Below, one piece after another: positions 7,004 through 15,738 of a stretch of 64,000 nt of DNA; the first letter of the stretch is position 1, and the number at the start of each line of letters is the position of its first letter. A program made the translations under genes and the position numbers. The notes under the pieces are model-generated. The model made no database searches. It saw only the letters and a program-made list of their open reading frames with translations, and was not told the origin of the DNA. The stretch comes from an uncultured Bacteroidia bacterium. Lineage in GTDB: Bacteria; Bacteroidota; Bacteroidia; Bacteroidales; UBA932. The stretch is from assembly GCA_902790635.1 (NCBI GenBank), contig CADASN010000006.1:1-64000 (forward strand), read 5' to 3'.

Positions 7004-7890
7004 CAGCAGGACAGATACACCGCCGTAGCAGCAGTCAGGGCAGCGGTCTCCGTGCGCAGGCGGCTGGGGCCGAGCTGCACCGGGATCCATCCGTGCTCCC
7101 GCGCCAGCGCCGCCTCTTCAGGAGAGAAATCTCCTTCCGGTCCGATCAGAATCACAATGCGATTCTGATCGGACCTATCCTCAAACCCCCACCGCTTCGC
7201 GGAGCCCCCTATGAAGGGGGCATGCCGATTCCGGCTTTCGCCTCCATCGGGTGCCTTCGTTGCTTCGACTTGCACACAAGTCTCGCTGACACTCCGGCAC
7301 GCGCCTGACGGCGCTTCGCTTCGCTCAAAAGCAAGCCTGGCAGCTGCCTCCGGCTGCAAAGCAGCACGAATCGATACCCGCTCGACATCGTCGAAGCAAT
7401 AGCAAATCAGTTTCAGCGCATCGGCCGGAGCGGCGGCGATGAAGTCGCGCACGGACTGCGGCTCCGCGATCTCCGGGAGGGCCGCCTTCAGCGACTGCTT
7501 GGTCGCGGACAGCGCCAGGCGTCGCAGGCGGTCCGTCTTGAGGACCTTGCGCTCGGAGCGATCCCCGATCACCGGGGCGATCACATCCACGCCGATCTCC
7601 GTCACCTTCTCGACGAACCACTCGTAGCGGTCGATGTTCTTGGTCGGGCAAACCGCCATCGTCAGATGGTAAGGATGCGCCCCGAAGCCGGGCACACGCT
7701 CCTCGATCCGCGCTTCCGCCCCCCGCGCATCAGCAATCTCCAACACGCAGCGGTACAACGTCCCCCGTCCGTCGATCACCGAGATCCCGTCGCCCGCCCG
7801 GTGCCGCAGCACGCGGACGAGATGCGCGGACTCGTCCGGATCCAGCCGGACCCGGGACTCCTGGATATCGTCAGCGAAAAATAATTCCAT
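7000..7890 (-). CDS. rsmE: 16S rRNA m3U1498 methyltransferase RsmE, with an internal insert
   Basis: 296 residues against roughly 235-250 in relatives. RsmE uses SAM to methylate U1498 of 16S rRNA. The N-terminal PUA-like part (MELFFADDI, HLVRVLRHRAGD) and the SPOUT domain (IVILIGPEGDFSPEEAALA, LGPSRLRTETAALTA) are intact. Between them lies about 50 residues (from LAFERSEAPSG to GFEDRSDQN) rich in Ser/Arg/Gly that relatives lack; the DNA there is made of palindromes. The frame stays open through the insert, so the protein may still be made. Overlaps ispF by 4 bases at the end. Confidence 0.93.
   Translation of the reverse strand: MELFFADDIQESRVRLDPDESAHLVRVLRHRAGDGISVIDGRGTLYRCVLEIADARGAEARIEERVPGFGAHPYHLTMAVCPTKNIDRYEWFVEKVTEIGVDVIAPVIGDRSERKVLKTDRLRRLALSATKQSLKAALPEIAEPQSVRDFIAAAPADALKLICYCFDDVERVSIRAALQPEAAARLAFERSEAPSGACRSVSETCVQVEATKAPDGGESRNRHAPFIGGSAKRWGFEDRSDQNRIVILIGPEGDFSPEEAALAREHGWIPVQLGPSRLRTETAALTAATAVYLSCC
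7139..7335. repeat. Palindromic sequence inserted in frame in rsmE
   Basis: The block starts with a perfect 15-bp inverted repeat, GGTCCGATCAGAATC at 7139 and its complement at 7161-7175, separated by 7 nt. Further hairpins follow, such as ACCGCTTCGCGG and GCCCCCTATGAAGGGGGC (about 7190-7220), and a GGCGCTTCGCTTCGCTC tract near 7312. The right arm copies, in inverse, the codons for the SAM-site strand VILIGP. This looks like an intergenic-type repeat that landed in a coding gene; right boundary is approximate. Confidence 0.6.
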
Positions 7891-7893
7891 ACG

Positions 7894-9255
7894 CTACTTG
7901 AACAAGGCTTTCACCAGCGCCGGCACATCCGCGACCTGGACGACGCGCAGCCCTTCCGGCTTGACTTCGACCTTGGCGAAAGACGACACGAACATCCGCT
8001 TGAATCCCAGCCGGGCGGCCTCCTGCACGCGGCGGTCGAGCTGCCCCACCGGGCGGATCTCGCCGCTCAGGCCCACTTCCCCGGCGAAGCAGACATCCGC
8101 CGGAATGGCGAAATCGAAATTCGACGACAGCACCGCGCAAATGACTGCCAGGTCGCAAGCCGGATCGCTCACCCGCAGGCCGCCGGCCATGTTGAGGAAG
8201 ACGTCCTTGGCACTCAGATGGAAGCCGGCGCGCTTCTCCAGCACGGCCAGCAGCATGTTGAGCCGGCGGACATCGAAGCCCGTGGCGGAGCGCTGCGCCG
8301 TGCCATACACGGCCGAACTGACCAGCGCCTGCACTTCGAAGAGCAGCGGACGCGTCCCGTCCAGCATCGCGGCGATGGCCACGCCGCTGAGGCCCTGCTC
8401 GTGCATCGGGATCAGCAGCTCGGACGGGTTGGCCACTTCACGCAGGCCCGCGCCCGTCATCTCGAAAACGGCCAGCTCCGCCGTGGAGCCGAAGCGGTTC
8501 TTGATGCTCCGCAGGATGCGGTAAGAGCCGCGGTTCTCGCCCTCGAACTGCAGGACCACGTCCACGATATGCTCGAGGATCTTCGGACCGGCGATATAGC
8601 CGTCCTTGGTGATATGGCCGATCAGGATCACCGGCACGCCGCTCTCCTTGGCGAAGCGCAGCAGCGCTGCGGCCACTTCCCGGATCTGGCTGACGGAGCC
8701 GGGAGCCGACTCCACGCTGTCGGTGTACATGGTCTGCACCGAGTCCACGATCATCAGGTCGGGCAGCATCGCGCGGGCCTCTTCGATCACGGTCTCGATC
8801 TGCGTCTCGCAGAAAATGGAGCAGTTGGAGTCGTCGCCGCCCAAGCGCCGGGCGCGCATGCCGACCTGCTTCGCGCTCTCCTCTCCCGTCACATAGAGCG
8901 TACGCAGATCCCTGCAGGACAGCGGGATCTGCAGGCTGAGCGTGGACTTGCCGATGCCCGGTTCCCCACCGATCAGCACCAGCGAACCGGGGACCATCCC
9001 GCCGCCCAGGATCCGGTCCACCTCCCCCATGCCGAGGGAGATCCGCGCATCCTGCGAATAATCGATCTCGCGCAAGCGCTGGGGCCGGCGCTCGGAGCGG
9101 GGCGCGGCAGCGCCGGATGCGGGACCCTTTTTCGGCTCCGCCGGAGCCTCTTTCATCGTGTTCCACTCGCCGCACGCCGGGCAGCGCCCCATCCACTTGG
9201 GGCTCTCATTTCCGCACGAAGTGCAATAGAATACCGTCTTTGCTTTCGTTGCCAT
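7894..9255 (-). CDS. radA: DNA repair protein RadA/Sms
   Basis: 453 residues, family-typical. Domains in order: N-terminal four-Cys zinc finger (YCTSCGNESPKWMGRCPACGEW, about 10-32), RecA-like ATPase with Walker A GEPGIGKST and the RadA signature KNRFGST, and a C-terminal Lon-protease-like domain without protease activity (DLAVICAVLSSN, GEVGLSGEIRPV). RadA drives branch migration of recombination intermediates. Four bases separate it from rsmE downstream and 6 bases from the phosphodiesterase upstream, so it belongs to the long minus-strand run. Confidence 0.96.
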   Translation of the reverse strand: MATKAKTVFYCTSCGNESPKWMGRCPACGEWNTMKEAPAEPKKGPASGAAAPRSERRPQRLREIDYSQDARISLGMGEVDRILGGGMVPGSLVLIGGEPGIGKSTLSLQIPLSCRDLRTLYVTGEESAKQVGMRARRLGGDDSNCSIFCETQIETVIEEARAMLPDLMIVDSVQTMYTDSVESAPGSVSQIREVAAALLRFAKESGVPVILIGHITKDGYIAGPKILEHIVDVVLQFEGENRGSYRILRSIKNRFGSTAELAVFEMTGAGLREVANPSELLIPMHEQGLSGVAIAAMLDGTRPLLFEVQALVSSAVYGTAQRSATGFDVRRLNMLLAVLEKRAGFHLSAKDVFLNMAGGLRVSDPACDLAVICAVLSSNFDFAIPADVCFAGEVGLSGEIRPVGQLDRRVQEAARLGFKRMFVSSFAKVEVKPEGLRVVQVADVPALVKALFK

Positions 9256-9261
9256 GGTCCG

Positions 9262-9756
9262 TCAGCTCCGCGGGAGTTCGAAAACTTCCATGTCCTTGAT
9301 CTCCCCGCCCTCGATCCGGAAACGCAGGGCGGTGCGCACGACATGCCAGCCCTGGATGCCGGCGGCGCCGGGGTTGATGTAGAGGAGCTGGTTCTTCTGG
9401 TCCTGCATCACTTTGAGGATGTGGGAATGGCCGCAGACAAACACGTCGGGCTTGTACCGGTCGATCAGTGCCTGGGCCCGGAGGTCGTAGTGCCCCGGGG
9501 TGCCGCCGATGTGGGTCATGAGGATCTTCTTCCCCTCCACCTCCAGATACTGGTGCGCGGGATACTCGCGGCGGATGTCCTGCCCGTCGCAGTTGCCGTG
9601 TACGCCGACGAGCGGCTTGAACGCCGCGATCTCGTCGGCAAAGGTGACCGTGCCGCCGAAGTCGCCGGCGTGCCAGATCACGTCCACCGGCCGGAAGAAA
9701 TCCCGGAAGCCTTCGCTGAAGACTCCGTGGGTGTCACTGATGAGGCCTACGTACAT
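9262..9756 (-). CDS. Metallophosphoesterase, YfcE/MJ0936 family
   Basis: 164 residues when started at MYVGLISDTHG; the open frame extends 56 codons further upstream but that part is Arg/Gly-rich shadow of galE. Metal-binding motifs are all seen: GLISDTHG, HAGDFGG, GVHGNCDG, THIG and VCGHSH, in the spacing of a calcineurin-like phosphodiesterase. Relatives hydrolyse phosphodiesters with Mn/Ni; the natural substrate is not known. Sits between galE and radA with very short gaps. Confidence 0.88.
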   Translation of the reverse strand: MYVGLISDTHGVFSEGFRDFFRPVDVIWHAGDFGGTVTFADEIAAFKPLVGVHGNCDGQDIRREYPAHQYLEVEGKKILMTHIGGTPGHYDLRAQALIDRYKPDVFVCGHSHILKVMQDQKNQLLYINPGAAGIQGWHVVRTALRFRIEGGEIKDMEVFELPRS

Positions 9757-9767
9757 ACGATTGCCGT

Positions 9768-10793
9768 TTAGACTTTGGAAGCCAGATACTTCTCCCACTC
9801 CCAGGCGGCCTTGAGGGTCTCGTCCAGCTTGCGTTCGGCCTTCCAGCCGAGCTCCGCCTCTGCGAGGGAAGGATCCGCCCAGATGGCCACCACGTCGCCG
9901 GGGCGGCGCGGGGCGAATTTCCAATTGAGCTTCACGTCATTGACGCGCTCGAAGGTGTTGATCAGCTCCATCACGGACACGGGACGTCCGGTGCCGATGT
10001 TGAAGATCTCATATTCTTCCTTCATCTTGTCCTCGCACATCCGGGTGACGGCGCAGACATGCGCCTTCGCCAGGTCCACGATGTCGATGAAGTCGCGCAG
10101 GCAGGTCCCGTCCGGCGTCGGGTAGTCATTTCCGAACACGGACAGGCACTCGCGCTTGCCGATCGCGGTCTGGGTGATGAATGGCACCAGGTTGTTGGGT
10201 ACGCCGCGCGGCAGTTCGCCGATCAGTGCGGTGGGATGGGCGCCGATGGGATTGAAATAGCGGAGCGCAATCCCCCGGACCCCCGGGTACGCCGCCACGC
10301 TGTCGCGCAGGATGTCCTCGCACATCGTCTTCGTGTTGCCGTAAGGCGATTTGGCCGGCTGGCGGGGACTCTGCTCCGTGACCGGCAGGTCCTCCGTCTC
10401 GCCGTAAACCGTCGCGGACGAGGAGAAAAGGACGTTGCAGCCCTTCGTGTGCTTCGCCGCATCCAGGATGTTGATGAACGAGAGGAGGTTGTTGCGATAG
10501 TACATCAGCGGCTGCGCCACAGACTCGCCCACGGCCTTGAAGGCCGCGAAATGGATCACCGCGTCGATGGGGTATTTCTCGAAAAGGGAATAGACGGCGG
10601 ACTTGTCGCAGAAATCCATCGGGATCAGCGGCATCTCCTTGCCGAGAATGGCGCAGACGCCCTTGTAGTTGGTCTCGTCGCAGTTGGAGAAGTTGTCGGC
10701 GATGACCACGTCATAGCCGGCCTGGGCAAGCTCCACGGTCACGTGGCTGCCGATGAATCCGGCACCGCCGGAGACAAGTACGGTTTTGCTCAT
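9768..10793 (-). CDS. galE: UDP-glucose 4-epimerase
   Basis: 341 residues, standard length for GalE. The NAD-binding Rossmann motif GGAGFIGSH is at the N-terminus; the catalytic SSSATVYG...SPYGNTK set (Ser and YxxxK) is present, as are GIALRYFNPIGAHP and the C-terminal DVVAIWADP typical of the family. Interconverts UDP-glucose and UDP-galactose for cell-surface polysaccharides. Lies in the minus-strand run with the CYTH gene 19 bases upstream. Confidence 0.95.
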   Translation of the reverse strand: MSKTVLVSGGAGFIGSHVTVELAQAGYDVVIADNFSNCDETNYKGVCAILGKEMPLIPMDFCDKSAVYSLFEKYPIDAVIHFAAFKAVGESVAQPLMYYRNNLLSFINILDAAKHTKGCNVLFSSSATVYGETEDLPVTEQSPRQPAKSPYGNTKTMCEDILRDSVAAYPGVRGIALRYFNPIGAHPTALIGELPRGVPNNLVPFITQTAIGKRECLSVFGNDYPTPDGTCLRDFIDIVDLAKAHVCAVTRMCEDKMKEEYEIFNIGTGRPVSVMELINTFERVNDVKLNWKFAPRRPGDVVAIWADPSLAEAELGWKAERKLDETLKAAWEWEKYLASKV

Positions 10794-10812
10794 ATCTGTT
10801 GATGCTTACAGG

Positions 10813-11289
10813 CTAAGGTTTCCAATCTTTATAAGGATGCCGGATCAGGCAGGAATTGTAGTAGCGGCGGTCGCCGGTCACTTCGGCGCCCAGCCAGGCA
10901 GGCCGCTCGAATGCCTCGTCTTCGGAGGACAGCTCGATCTCCGCCACCACCAGTCCTTCGTTGTCGCCGTGGAACTCGTCCACCTCCCAGGTGTGGCGCC
11001 CGTCCGTCGAGGGCACCAGGTAGCGGGTCTTGTCGATCATCCCCGGCTCGCAGAGGCGAAGCAGCAGTCCGGCCTCCTCCGCCGGGATCTCTTTCTCCCA
11101 TTCGAAGCGCGTCAGGCCCTGCGCAGGGCCCTTGACGGTGAGGTAGCCCTTGTCGTCGCGGACCCGCACCCGGACCGTGCGTCCGGGCACGCTGCTCAGG
11201 AATCCCTGCTTGATGCGACTGGCGCCGGAGACCTCCCCATGGAAGTCTCCGGCGACCAGGAATTTGCGTTCTATCTCGCGCCAGGCCAT
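10813..11289 (-). CDS. CYTH domain protein (inorganic triphosphatase-like)
   Basis: 158 residues. The N-terminal EIERKFLVAG is the signature ExExK of CYTH proteins, followed by alternating basic and acidic strands (RVRVRDDKGYLTVKG, FEWEKEIPAEE, KTRYLVP, WEVDEFHGDNEGLVVAEIEL) that line the triphosphate tunnel. Bacterial members cleave triphosphates such as PPPi; the exact substrate is not known. Cytoplasmic. Located four bases from the outer-membrane protein gene, which precedes it in the same direction. Confidence 0.88.
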   Translation of the reverse strand: MAWREIERKFLVAGDFHGEVSGASRIKQGFLSSVPGRTVRVRVRDDKGYLTVKGPAQGLTRFEWEKEIPAEEAGLLLRLCEPGMIDKTRYLVPSTDGRHTWEVDEFHGDNEGLVVAEIELSSEDEAFERPAWLGAEVTGDRRYYNSCLIRHPYKDWKP

Positions 11290-11292
11290 CCC

Positions 11293-12030
11293 TTAGCGGC
11301 CCAGGATGATGCCGAAGGTGAAGGTATGCGCGTCACTCAGGGTTTCAGGGAATAGCGGAGTCAGGCTGTAGTTGGCGAAGACGCCGACGATGCCCCAGTA
11401 GAAGCCACCTTCGACCGTAGCCCGGAAGCGGTTGAACATCGGGGTCACATCCTGGCGGTACTTCGGGGAGCGGTACTTGGTGTAACCGTTGATCAGGTAC
11501 TCCGCGCTCGCGCCGACGAACACCCGGGCCTTGCCGTAATGGAGCGTCATCCGGAGCGGAACACCCAGATAAGTGCCGTGGATCTTGGACTTGCGGCCGT
11601 CGTAGTTCGGCGCCTCGGCCTTGATGGGATACGGGAGATACGGACCTGTCGCTCCCGCCCTCCGGAACGTGAGCTGGGAATTCCGCAGCGTGTAGTCCAT
11701 GAACGTCCAGCGAAGCCCGAGGCTGACATCCAGGGGGCCGTCCGAGCTGGAGAAATGGATTGCTGTCATCTCCAGGCCATAGAGGAAATTGTTGCCGATC
11801 TGGGTATCCAGGAATTCGGGCGTGTTGATGCCTGACCATTCACCCTTATAATTGAGATTCGTAAGCGTGGACCAGCCGAAATACATCGGGAAGGCCACGT
11901 GCAGGTGGGTCTCGATCTTGGAGTCCTCCCGGGAGAGGGAGAAGTCGTTCAGATCGGCAATCTGGTCTTGTGCTGCGGCAGCCGCGGCAAACGCCGTCAG
12001 GGCGGCCAGGAATATCATGATCTTTTTCAT
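11293..12030 (-). CDS. PorT-like outer-membrane beta-barrel protein
   Basis: 245 residues from MKKIMIFLAALTAFAAAAAAQ, a clear signal peptide; the open frame reaches 26 codons further up but a promoter box sits between. The mature part has alternating polar/aromatic strands (FGWSTLTNLNYKGEW, VSLGLRWTFMDYTL, GVPLRMTLHYGKARVFVGASAEYLING, FANYSLTPLFP) and ends GIILGR, consistent with an 8-stranded barrel of the PorT/OMP_b-brl_2 type. The function is not known. It may form its own transcription unit with the CYTH and galE genes. Confidence 0.7.
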   Translation of the reverse strand: MKKIMIFLAALTAFAAAAAAQDQIADLNDFSLSREDSKIETHLHVAFPMYFGWSTLTNLNYKGEWSGINTPEFLDTQIGNNFLYGLEMTAIHFSSSDGPLDVSLGLRWTFMDYTLRNSQLTFRRAGATGPYLPYPIKAEAPNYDGRKSKIHGTYLGVPLRMTLHYGKARVFVGASAEYLINGYTKYRSPKYRQDVTPMFNRFRATVEGGFYWGIVGVFANYSLTPLFPETLSDAHTFTFGIILGR

Positions 12031-12034
12031 ATCA

Positions 12035-12042
12035 CAAATATA
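12035..12042 (-). promoter_or_regulatory. TAnnTTTG promoter box (TATATTTG)
   Basis: On the minus strand TATATTTG lies 4 nt from the ATG of the barrel gene at 12030. It matches the Bacteroidota -7 element and marks a likely new transcription start after the efflux operon. Confidence 0.45.
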
Positions 12043-12050
12043 ATGAAAAA

Positions 12051-13376
12051 TCAGAACTCCAACTCCTGCCCCCGGTAGAAATCCAGTAACTTGGTCTGAT
12101 ACAGGCACTGGAAACGTGCCTGGATGTGCTCGGACTCGGCACGGAGCCAGCTGTTGCGGGCATCGTTGTACTCGGCGATGCCGGCCTTGCCGACCTTGTA
12201 TTTCTCCTCGGTCAGTTCGTAGTGCTGCCGGGCGCTCGCCGCCGATTCGCGGCTGCCGGCGTAGCGGGCCTGGGCCGTGACGGCGTTGTAGTAGGCCTGC
12301 TGGATCTCCTTGTAGAGGTCTTTCTTAACGCTTTCAAGCTGGATCTGCTGTCCCTTGAAACTCAGTTCGGCCGTACGGACGCGGTTGCGGATGGAGAATC
12401 CCTGGAAGATGGGGATGTTCAGCGACAGGCCGACGTACTGGCTGAAATTGTTCTTGAGCTGCTGCCCGAACGGCGCCGCCTGCACCTTGGAGTTGGTGTA
12501 GAAATTGGTCCCCAGGCCGCCGCTGAGCGAGAGGCTCGGCAGGTACGCACCCTTGGCGCGGGCGATATTGAGTTCCGCATAGTCCATATTGAGCTTCGCG
12601 GCCTCCACGGCCGGCTTGATGGCGACGGCATCTTCGTAGATGGCTTCCGGCCGCATCAGCAGGATGGTCGAAGGATCGCCCACTTCCGGCGTGACGATGG
12701 AGAAACCCTCCGGCGAGGGAAGCTCCAGCAGTTGGGTCAGCTCCAGCAGCGAGATGCGCAGATTGCCTTCGGCCTGGATCTCGGACTGGCGGCTCTGGGC
12801 CAGCGTGGCCTGCTGGGCGGAGACCTCCGCGGCGCTGACCTTGCCGGCATTCAGCCGCTCCCGGATCTGCTCCAGCAGCTGCTCATCGTGTGCCGCCTGC
12901 TCCTTCGCCACGCGCAGCAGCTCCTGGTTGTAGAGGATCTGCACATACGCCTGCGCCACGGCCACGCGGATGTTGTCGCGCGCCTTCTCCAGGTCGGCCG
13001 TCGCCGCAGCGAGATTCAACTTGCTGAGTTTGATCCCGTTGGTGATGTCGAAGCCCTGGAAGATGGGCAGGTTGCCGCCCAGCGAGAAGGAGGTGGAGGT
13101 GGTGTTGGAGTTGGAATAGGTGTTGTCCGCCGTCAGGCCTCGGCCGAACGAGAGGTTCTCCGATGCGGAGGCGTTGAAGGTCGGCAGCCGGCGGCCTTCC
13201 GCCGTGTTGAGATCCACCTCTCGCTGCTCCACGGTCAGGGCGCTCTGCTGCACGGTCAGGTTGTGCTCCAGGGCGTAGTTGATGCAGTCCAGGAGGCTCC
13301 AGGGGGCCTGCTGGGCCCGGGCGGGGATGCCGCCCAGCAGCACCGCAGCCGCAATCAGAAAACTAATTCTTCTCAT
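12051..13376 (-). CDS. TolC-family outer-membrane efflux protein
   Basis: 441 residues with signal peptide (MRRISFLIAAAVLLGGIPARAQQ). Two homologous OEP repeats are visible, each with long amphipathic helices (for example LEKARDNIRVAVAQAYVQILYNQELL and the later KKDLYKEIQQAYYNAVTAQARY), forming the tunnel and barrel of a TolC trimer. The start overlaps the stop of the adaptor gene by 14 bases. This is the outer-membrane channel of the tripartite system encoded upstream. Confidence 0.92.
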   Translation of the reverse strand: MRRISFLIAAAVLLGGIPARAQQAPWSLLDCINYALEHNLTVQQSALTVEQREVDLNTAEGRRLPTFNASASENLSFGRGLTADNTYSNSNTTSTSFSLGGNLPIFQGFDITNGIKLSKLNLAAATADLEKARDNIRVAVAQAYVQILYNQELLRVAKEQAAHDEQLLEQIRERLNAGKVSAAEVSAQQATLAQSRQSEIQAEGNLRISLLELTQLLELPSPEGFSIVTPEVGDPSTILLMRPEAIYEDAVAIKPAVEAAKLNMDYAELNIARAKGAYLPSLSLSGGLGTNFYTNSKVQAAPFGQQLKNNFSQYVGLSLNIPIFQGFSIRNRVRTAELSFKGQQIQLESVKKDLYKEIQQAYYNAVTAQARYAGSRESAASARQHYELTEEKYKVGKAGIAEYNDARNSWLRAESEHIQARFQCLYQTKLLDFYRGQELEF

Positions 13377-14472
13377 CTTCTTCCGTGTTGATGACCCGCG
13401 GTCCGCGGACCAGGTCGCCCTGGCTCAGGCCGCTCTTGATCTCGATATTCACGCCGTCGCTCAGGCCGGTCGTGACCTGCACGCGCTCGTAGGTGCCGGC
13501 AGCGTTCTTGCGATAGACGAAGGTGTCGTCCCCGTCGAACTCCAGGGCGCTCTCCGGGATGGACAGCACCTGGCTGGCCGTCTCCAGGACGATTTCCGCA
13601 TTGGCGCTGTAGCCGGAGCGGATCATGTGGTCGGACGCCACCTTCACGGCCGCCTTGATCTCGAACTGGTTGGCGCCGTTGTTCTCGGTCGCCTTCGGGG
13701 AGATGTATTCCAGCGCCGCCTCGGAACTGTAGTCGGGAAGCGCACCGATGCTGATGACCATCGGCATGCCTTCCACCAGCGAACCCACCTCGGTCTCGTC
13801 GATGTTGCCGTCGAAGATAAGGTCGGCCATGTTGGCGACGGTGGCGACGGTGGTACCATCGTTCATCGTATTGGCCTGGATCACGGAATTGCCCACCTTG
13901 ACCGGGATGTCGAGGATGAGGCCCGTGATGGTGGAACGGACCAGGGTCGAGCTGCCGGTGGTGTTGCGCGAGGACACGCCGTCGCGAATCACCTCGAGGG
14001 ACTCTTTCGCGGCCGCAGCCTCCTCCTGTGCCTGATTGTAGGACTGGAGCACCTGGTCGTATTCCTCGTCGCTGACGAGCTTCTTGTCATAGAGGGCTTT
14101 CTCGCGTTCGTAGTTGGTCCGGGCCTGCTTGAGGTTGATCTCCGCCAGGCGGACGCGCGACTGGGCGCTGCTCAGGGAGTTCATGTCCGGGATGACGCGG
14201 AGCTTGGCGATGACCTCGCCCTCCTTGACCTGCTGGCCGGCCTCCTTGTAGAGTTCGGCGATGATGCCGTTGATCTGCGGCTTGACATTGACTTCGTTGC
14301 GCGGAGCGATCTTGCCCGTGACCACGGTGGTGCGGTGGATGTCCGCCAGGGTGGCTTCCAGCTCCTGATACTGCACCTTGTCAGGGCGGGAGTTCTTGAA
14401 CAGGAACACGAAGGTCCCGATGAAGATCACCGCGATCAGCGCGAAAATGATGTACTTGACTACTCTTTTCAT
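13363..14472 (-). CDS. Efflux periplasmic adaptor (HlyD/MacA type)
   Basis: 369 residues with one N-terminal membrane helix (YIIFALIAVIFIGTFVFLF). The order is typical of adaptors: lipoyl half-motif (VVTGKIAPRNEVNVKPQINGII), coiled-coil hairpin about 90-190 (SAQSRVRLAEINLKQARTNY, YNQAQEEAAAAKESLEVI), second lipoyl half, then beta-barrel strands and a C-terminal domain ending near LVRGPRVI. It links the inner-membrane MacB-like permeases to the TolC protein. Confidence 0.93.
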   Translation of the reverse strand: MKRVVKYIIFALIAVIFIGTFVFLFKNSRPDKVQYQELEATLADIHRTTVVTGKIAPRNEVNVKPQINGIIAELYKEAGQQVKEGEVIAKLRVIPDMNSLSSAQSRVRLAEINLKQARTNYEREKALYDKKLVSDEEYDQVLQSYNQAQEEAAAAKESLEVIRDGVSSRNTTGSSTLVRSTITGLILDIPVKVGNSVIQANTMNDGTTVATVANMADLIFDGNIDETEVGSLVEGMPMVISIGALPDYSSEAALEYISPKATENNGANQFEIKAAVKVASDHMIRSGYSANAEIVLETASQVLSIPESALEFDGDDTFVYRKNAAGTYERVQVTTGLSDGVNIEIKSGLSQGDLVRGPRVINTEEDEKN

Positions 14473-14490
14473 TATCTGTGTTTTTATTTG

Positions 14491-15738
14491 TTATTCGTCT
14501 CTCATGGCATCCACCGGCTTGATGGCCATCGCGCGGGAGGCCGGTGCCAGGCCCGCGACCACCCCCAGCGCCGTCAGCAGCAGGGCCGCGACGATCGCCG
14601 TCCAGAAACCGATCTGGAAGCTGGCGGCCGGATTGTCCGGGTTCATCCGCACGATCGTCTCCAGCAAGCGCAGCAACTGCACGGCGAACACGATGCCGAA
14701 CGAACCCGCCACCAGGGTCAGGGCGATGCTCTCGAGGATGATCTGCGAGAGGATGTCGCGCGGCGTGGCGCCGATGGCGCGGCGGATGCCGATCTCCGTG
14801 GTGCGCTCCTTGACCGTGACCATCATGATGTTGCTCACGCCGATCACACCCGCGAGGATGGTCCCCAGGCCCACCAGCCAGATCAGGAAGTTCACCCCCC
14901 GGAAAAGGTTGTCCACCAGGGAGAACATCTGCTCGGTGTTGATGAGCACGAGTGCCTGTTTGTCCCCGGGATCGAACTGGTGCTGCCGGGCCATCAGCTG
15001 GCGCATCCGGGGCTCCAGTTCGGACATCCGGATGCCGGATTTGGCGGCCGTGCAGATGAGGTCCACGTTGGCACCCCGGTTGTAGATCTTCTGGGCCAGG
15101 GGCAGGGGGACGAACACCGTCTGGTCCGCCCGGCCGCCGATGCTGATATTGCCGCTGCTGTAGTCCACGCCCACGATCTGGTAGAAGACCGGACCGACCT
15201 GGATGAATTCCCCGCAGGGATCACCCCCGTCCGGGAACAGGTCGTTGTAGATCCGCTTTCCGATCACGCAGACCTTGCGCTCCTGCAAGATGTCGGTCTC
15301 GTTGAGGTAGCGTCCGTATTTGATGCGGGGCTCCTCGATACGGTCATAGTCGGCATAGATGCCCCGCACACTGACGGAGGAGGTGTTGGTACCGAAGATG
15401 GCCTCGCGCCCGCCGGTATTGATGACCGGAGTCACCGTCTCCAATTCGGGCATCATCTGCCTGAGCCGCTCCACATCCCCATAGTTGAGCCGCCAGTAAC
15501 GGCCCTCCTTGAAACCTTTGTAAGGCAGGGATGTCTGCGAAGAAATCAGGATGCCGGTGTTGGTGGCAAAACCCTCGAAATTACTGAATATAAGCTGCTT
15601 GAGACCTTGTCCGCCACCCATCAGGAAGAGCAGCATGAAGATGCCCCAGAACACGCCGAAGCCGGTGAGCAGGCTCCTGCTCTTGTTGCGGACCAGCGAG
15701 TCCGCAATCTCCCGGAAACTGTCTACATCGAATCTCAT
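14491..15738 (-). CDS. MacB-type ABC transporter permease
   Basis: 415 residues: an N-terminal membrane helix (SLLTGFGVFWGIFMLLFLMG), a large MacB periplasmic core domain (about 45-270), then the FtsX-like domain with three membrane helices (NFLIWLVGLGTILAGVIGVSNIMM, the TEIGIRRAIGA coupling motif, and LLLTALGVVAGLAPA). It lacks a fused ATPase; the ATPase is the separate gene upstream. Overlaps the other permease gene by 4 bases, suggesting a heterodimeric transporter. Confidence 0.92.
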   Translation of the reverse strand: MRFDVDSFREIADSLVRNKSRSLLTGFGVFWGIFMLLFLMGGGQGLKQLIFSNFEGFATNTGILISSQTSLPYKGFKEGRYWRLNYGDVERLRQMMPELETVTPVINTGGREAIFGTNTSSVSVRGIYADYDRIEEPRIKYGRYLNETDILQERKVCVIGKRIYNDLFPDGGDPCGEFIQVGPVFYQIVGVDYSSGNISIGGRADQTVFVPLPLAQKIYNRGANVDLICTAAKSGIRMSELEPRMRQLMARQHQFDPGDKQALVLINTEQMFSLVDNLFRGVNFLIWLVGLGTILAGVIGVSNIMMVTVKERTTEIGIRRAIGATPRDILSQIILESIALTLVAGSFGIVFAVQLLRLLETIVRMNPDNPAASFQIGFWTAIVAALLLTALGVVAGLAPASRAMAIKPVDAMRDE

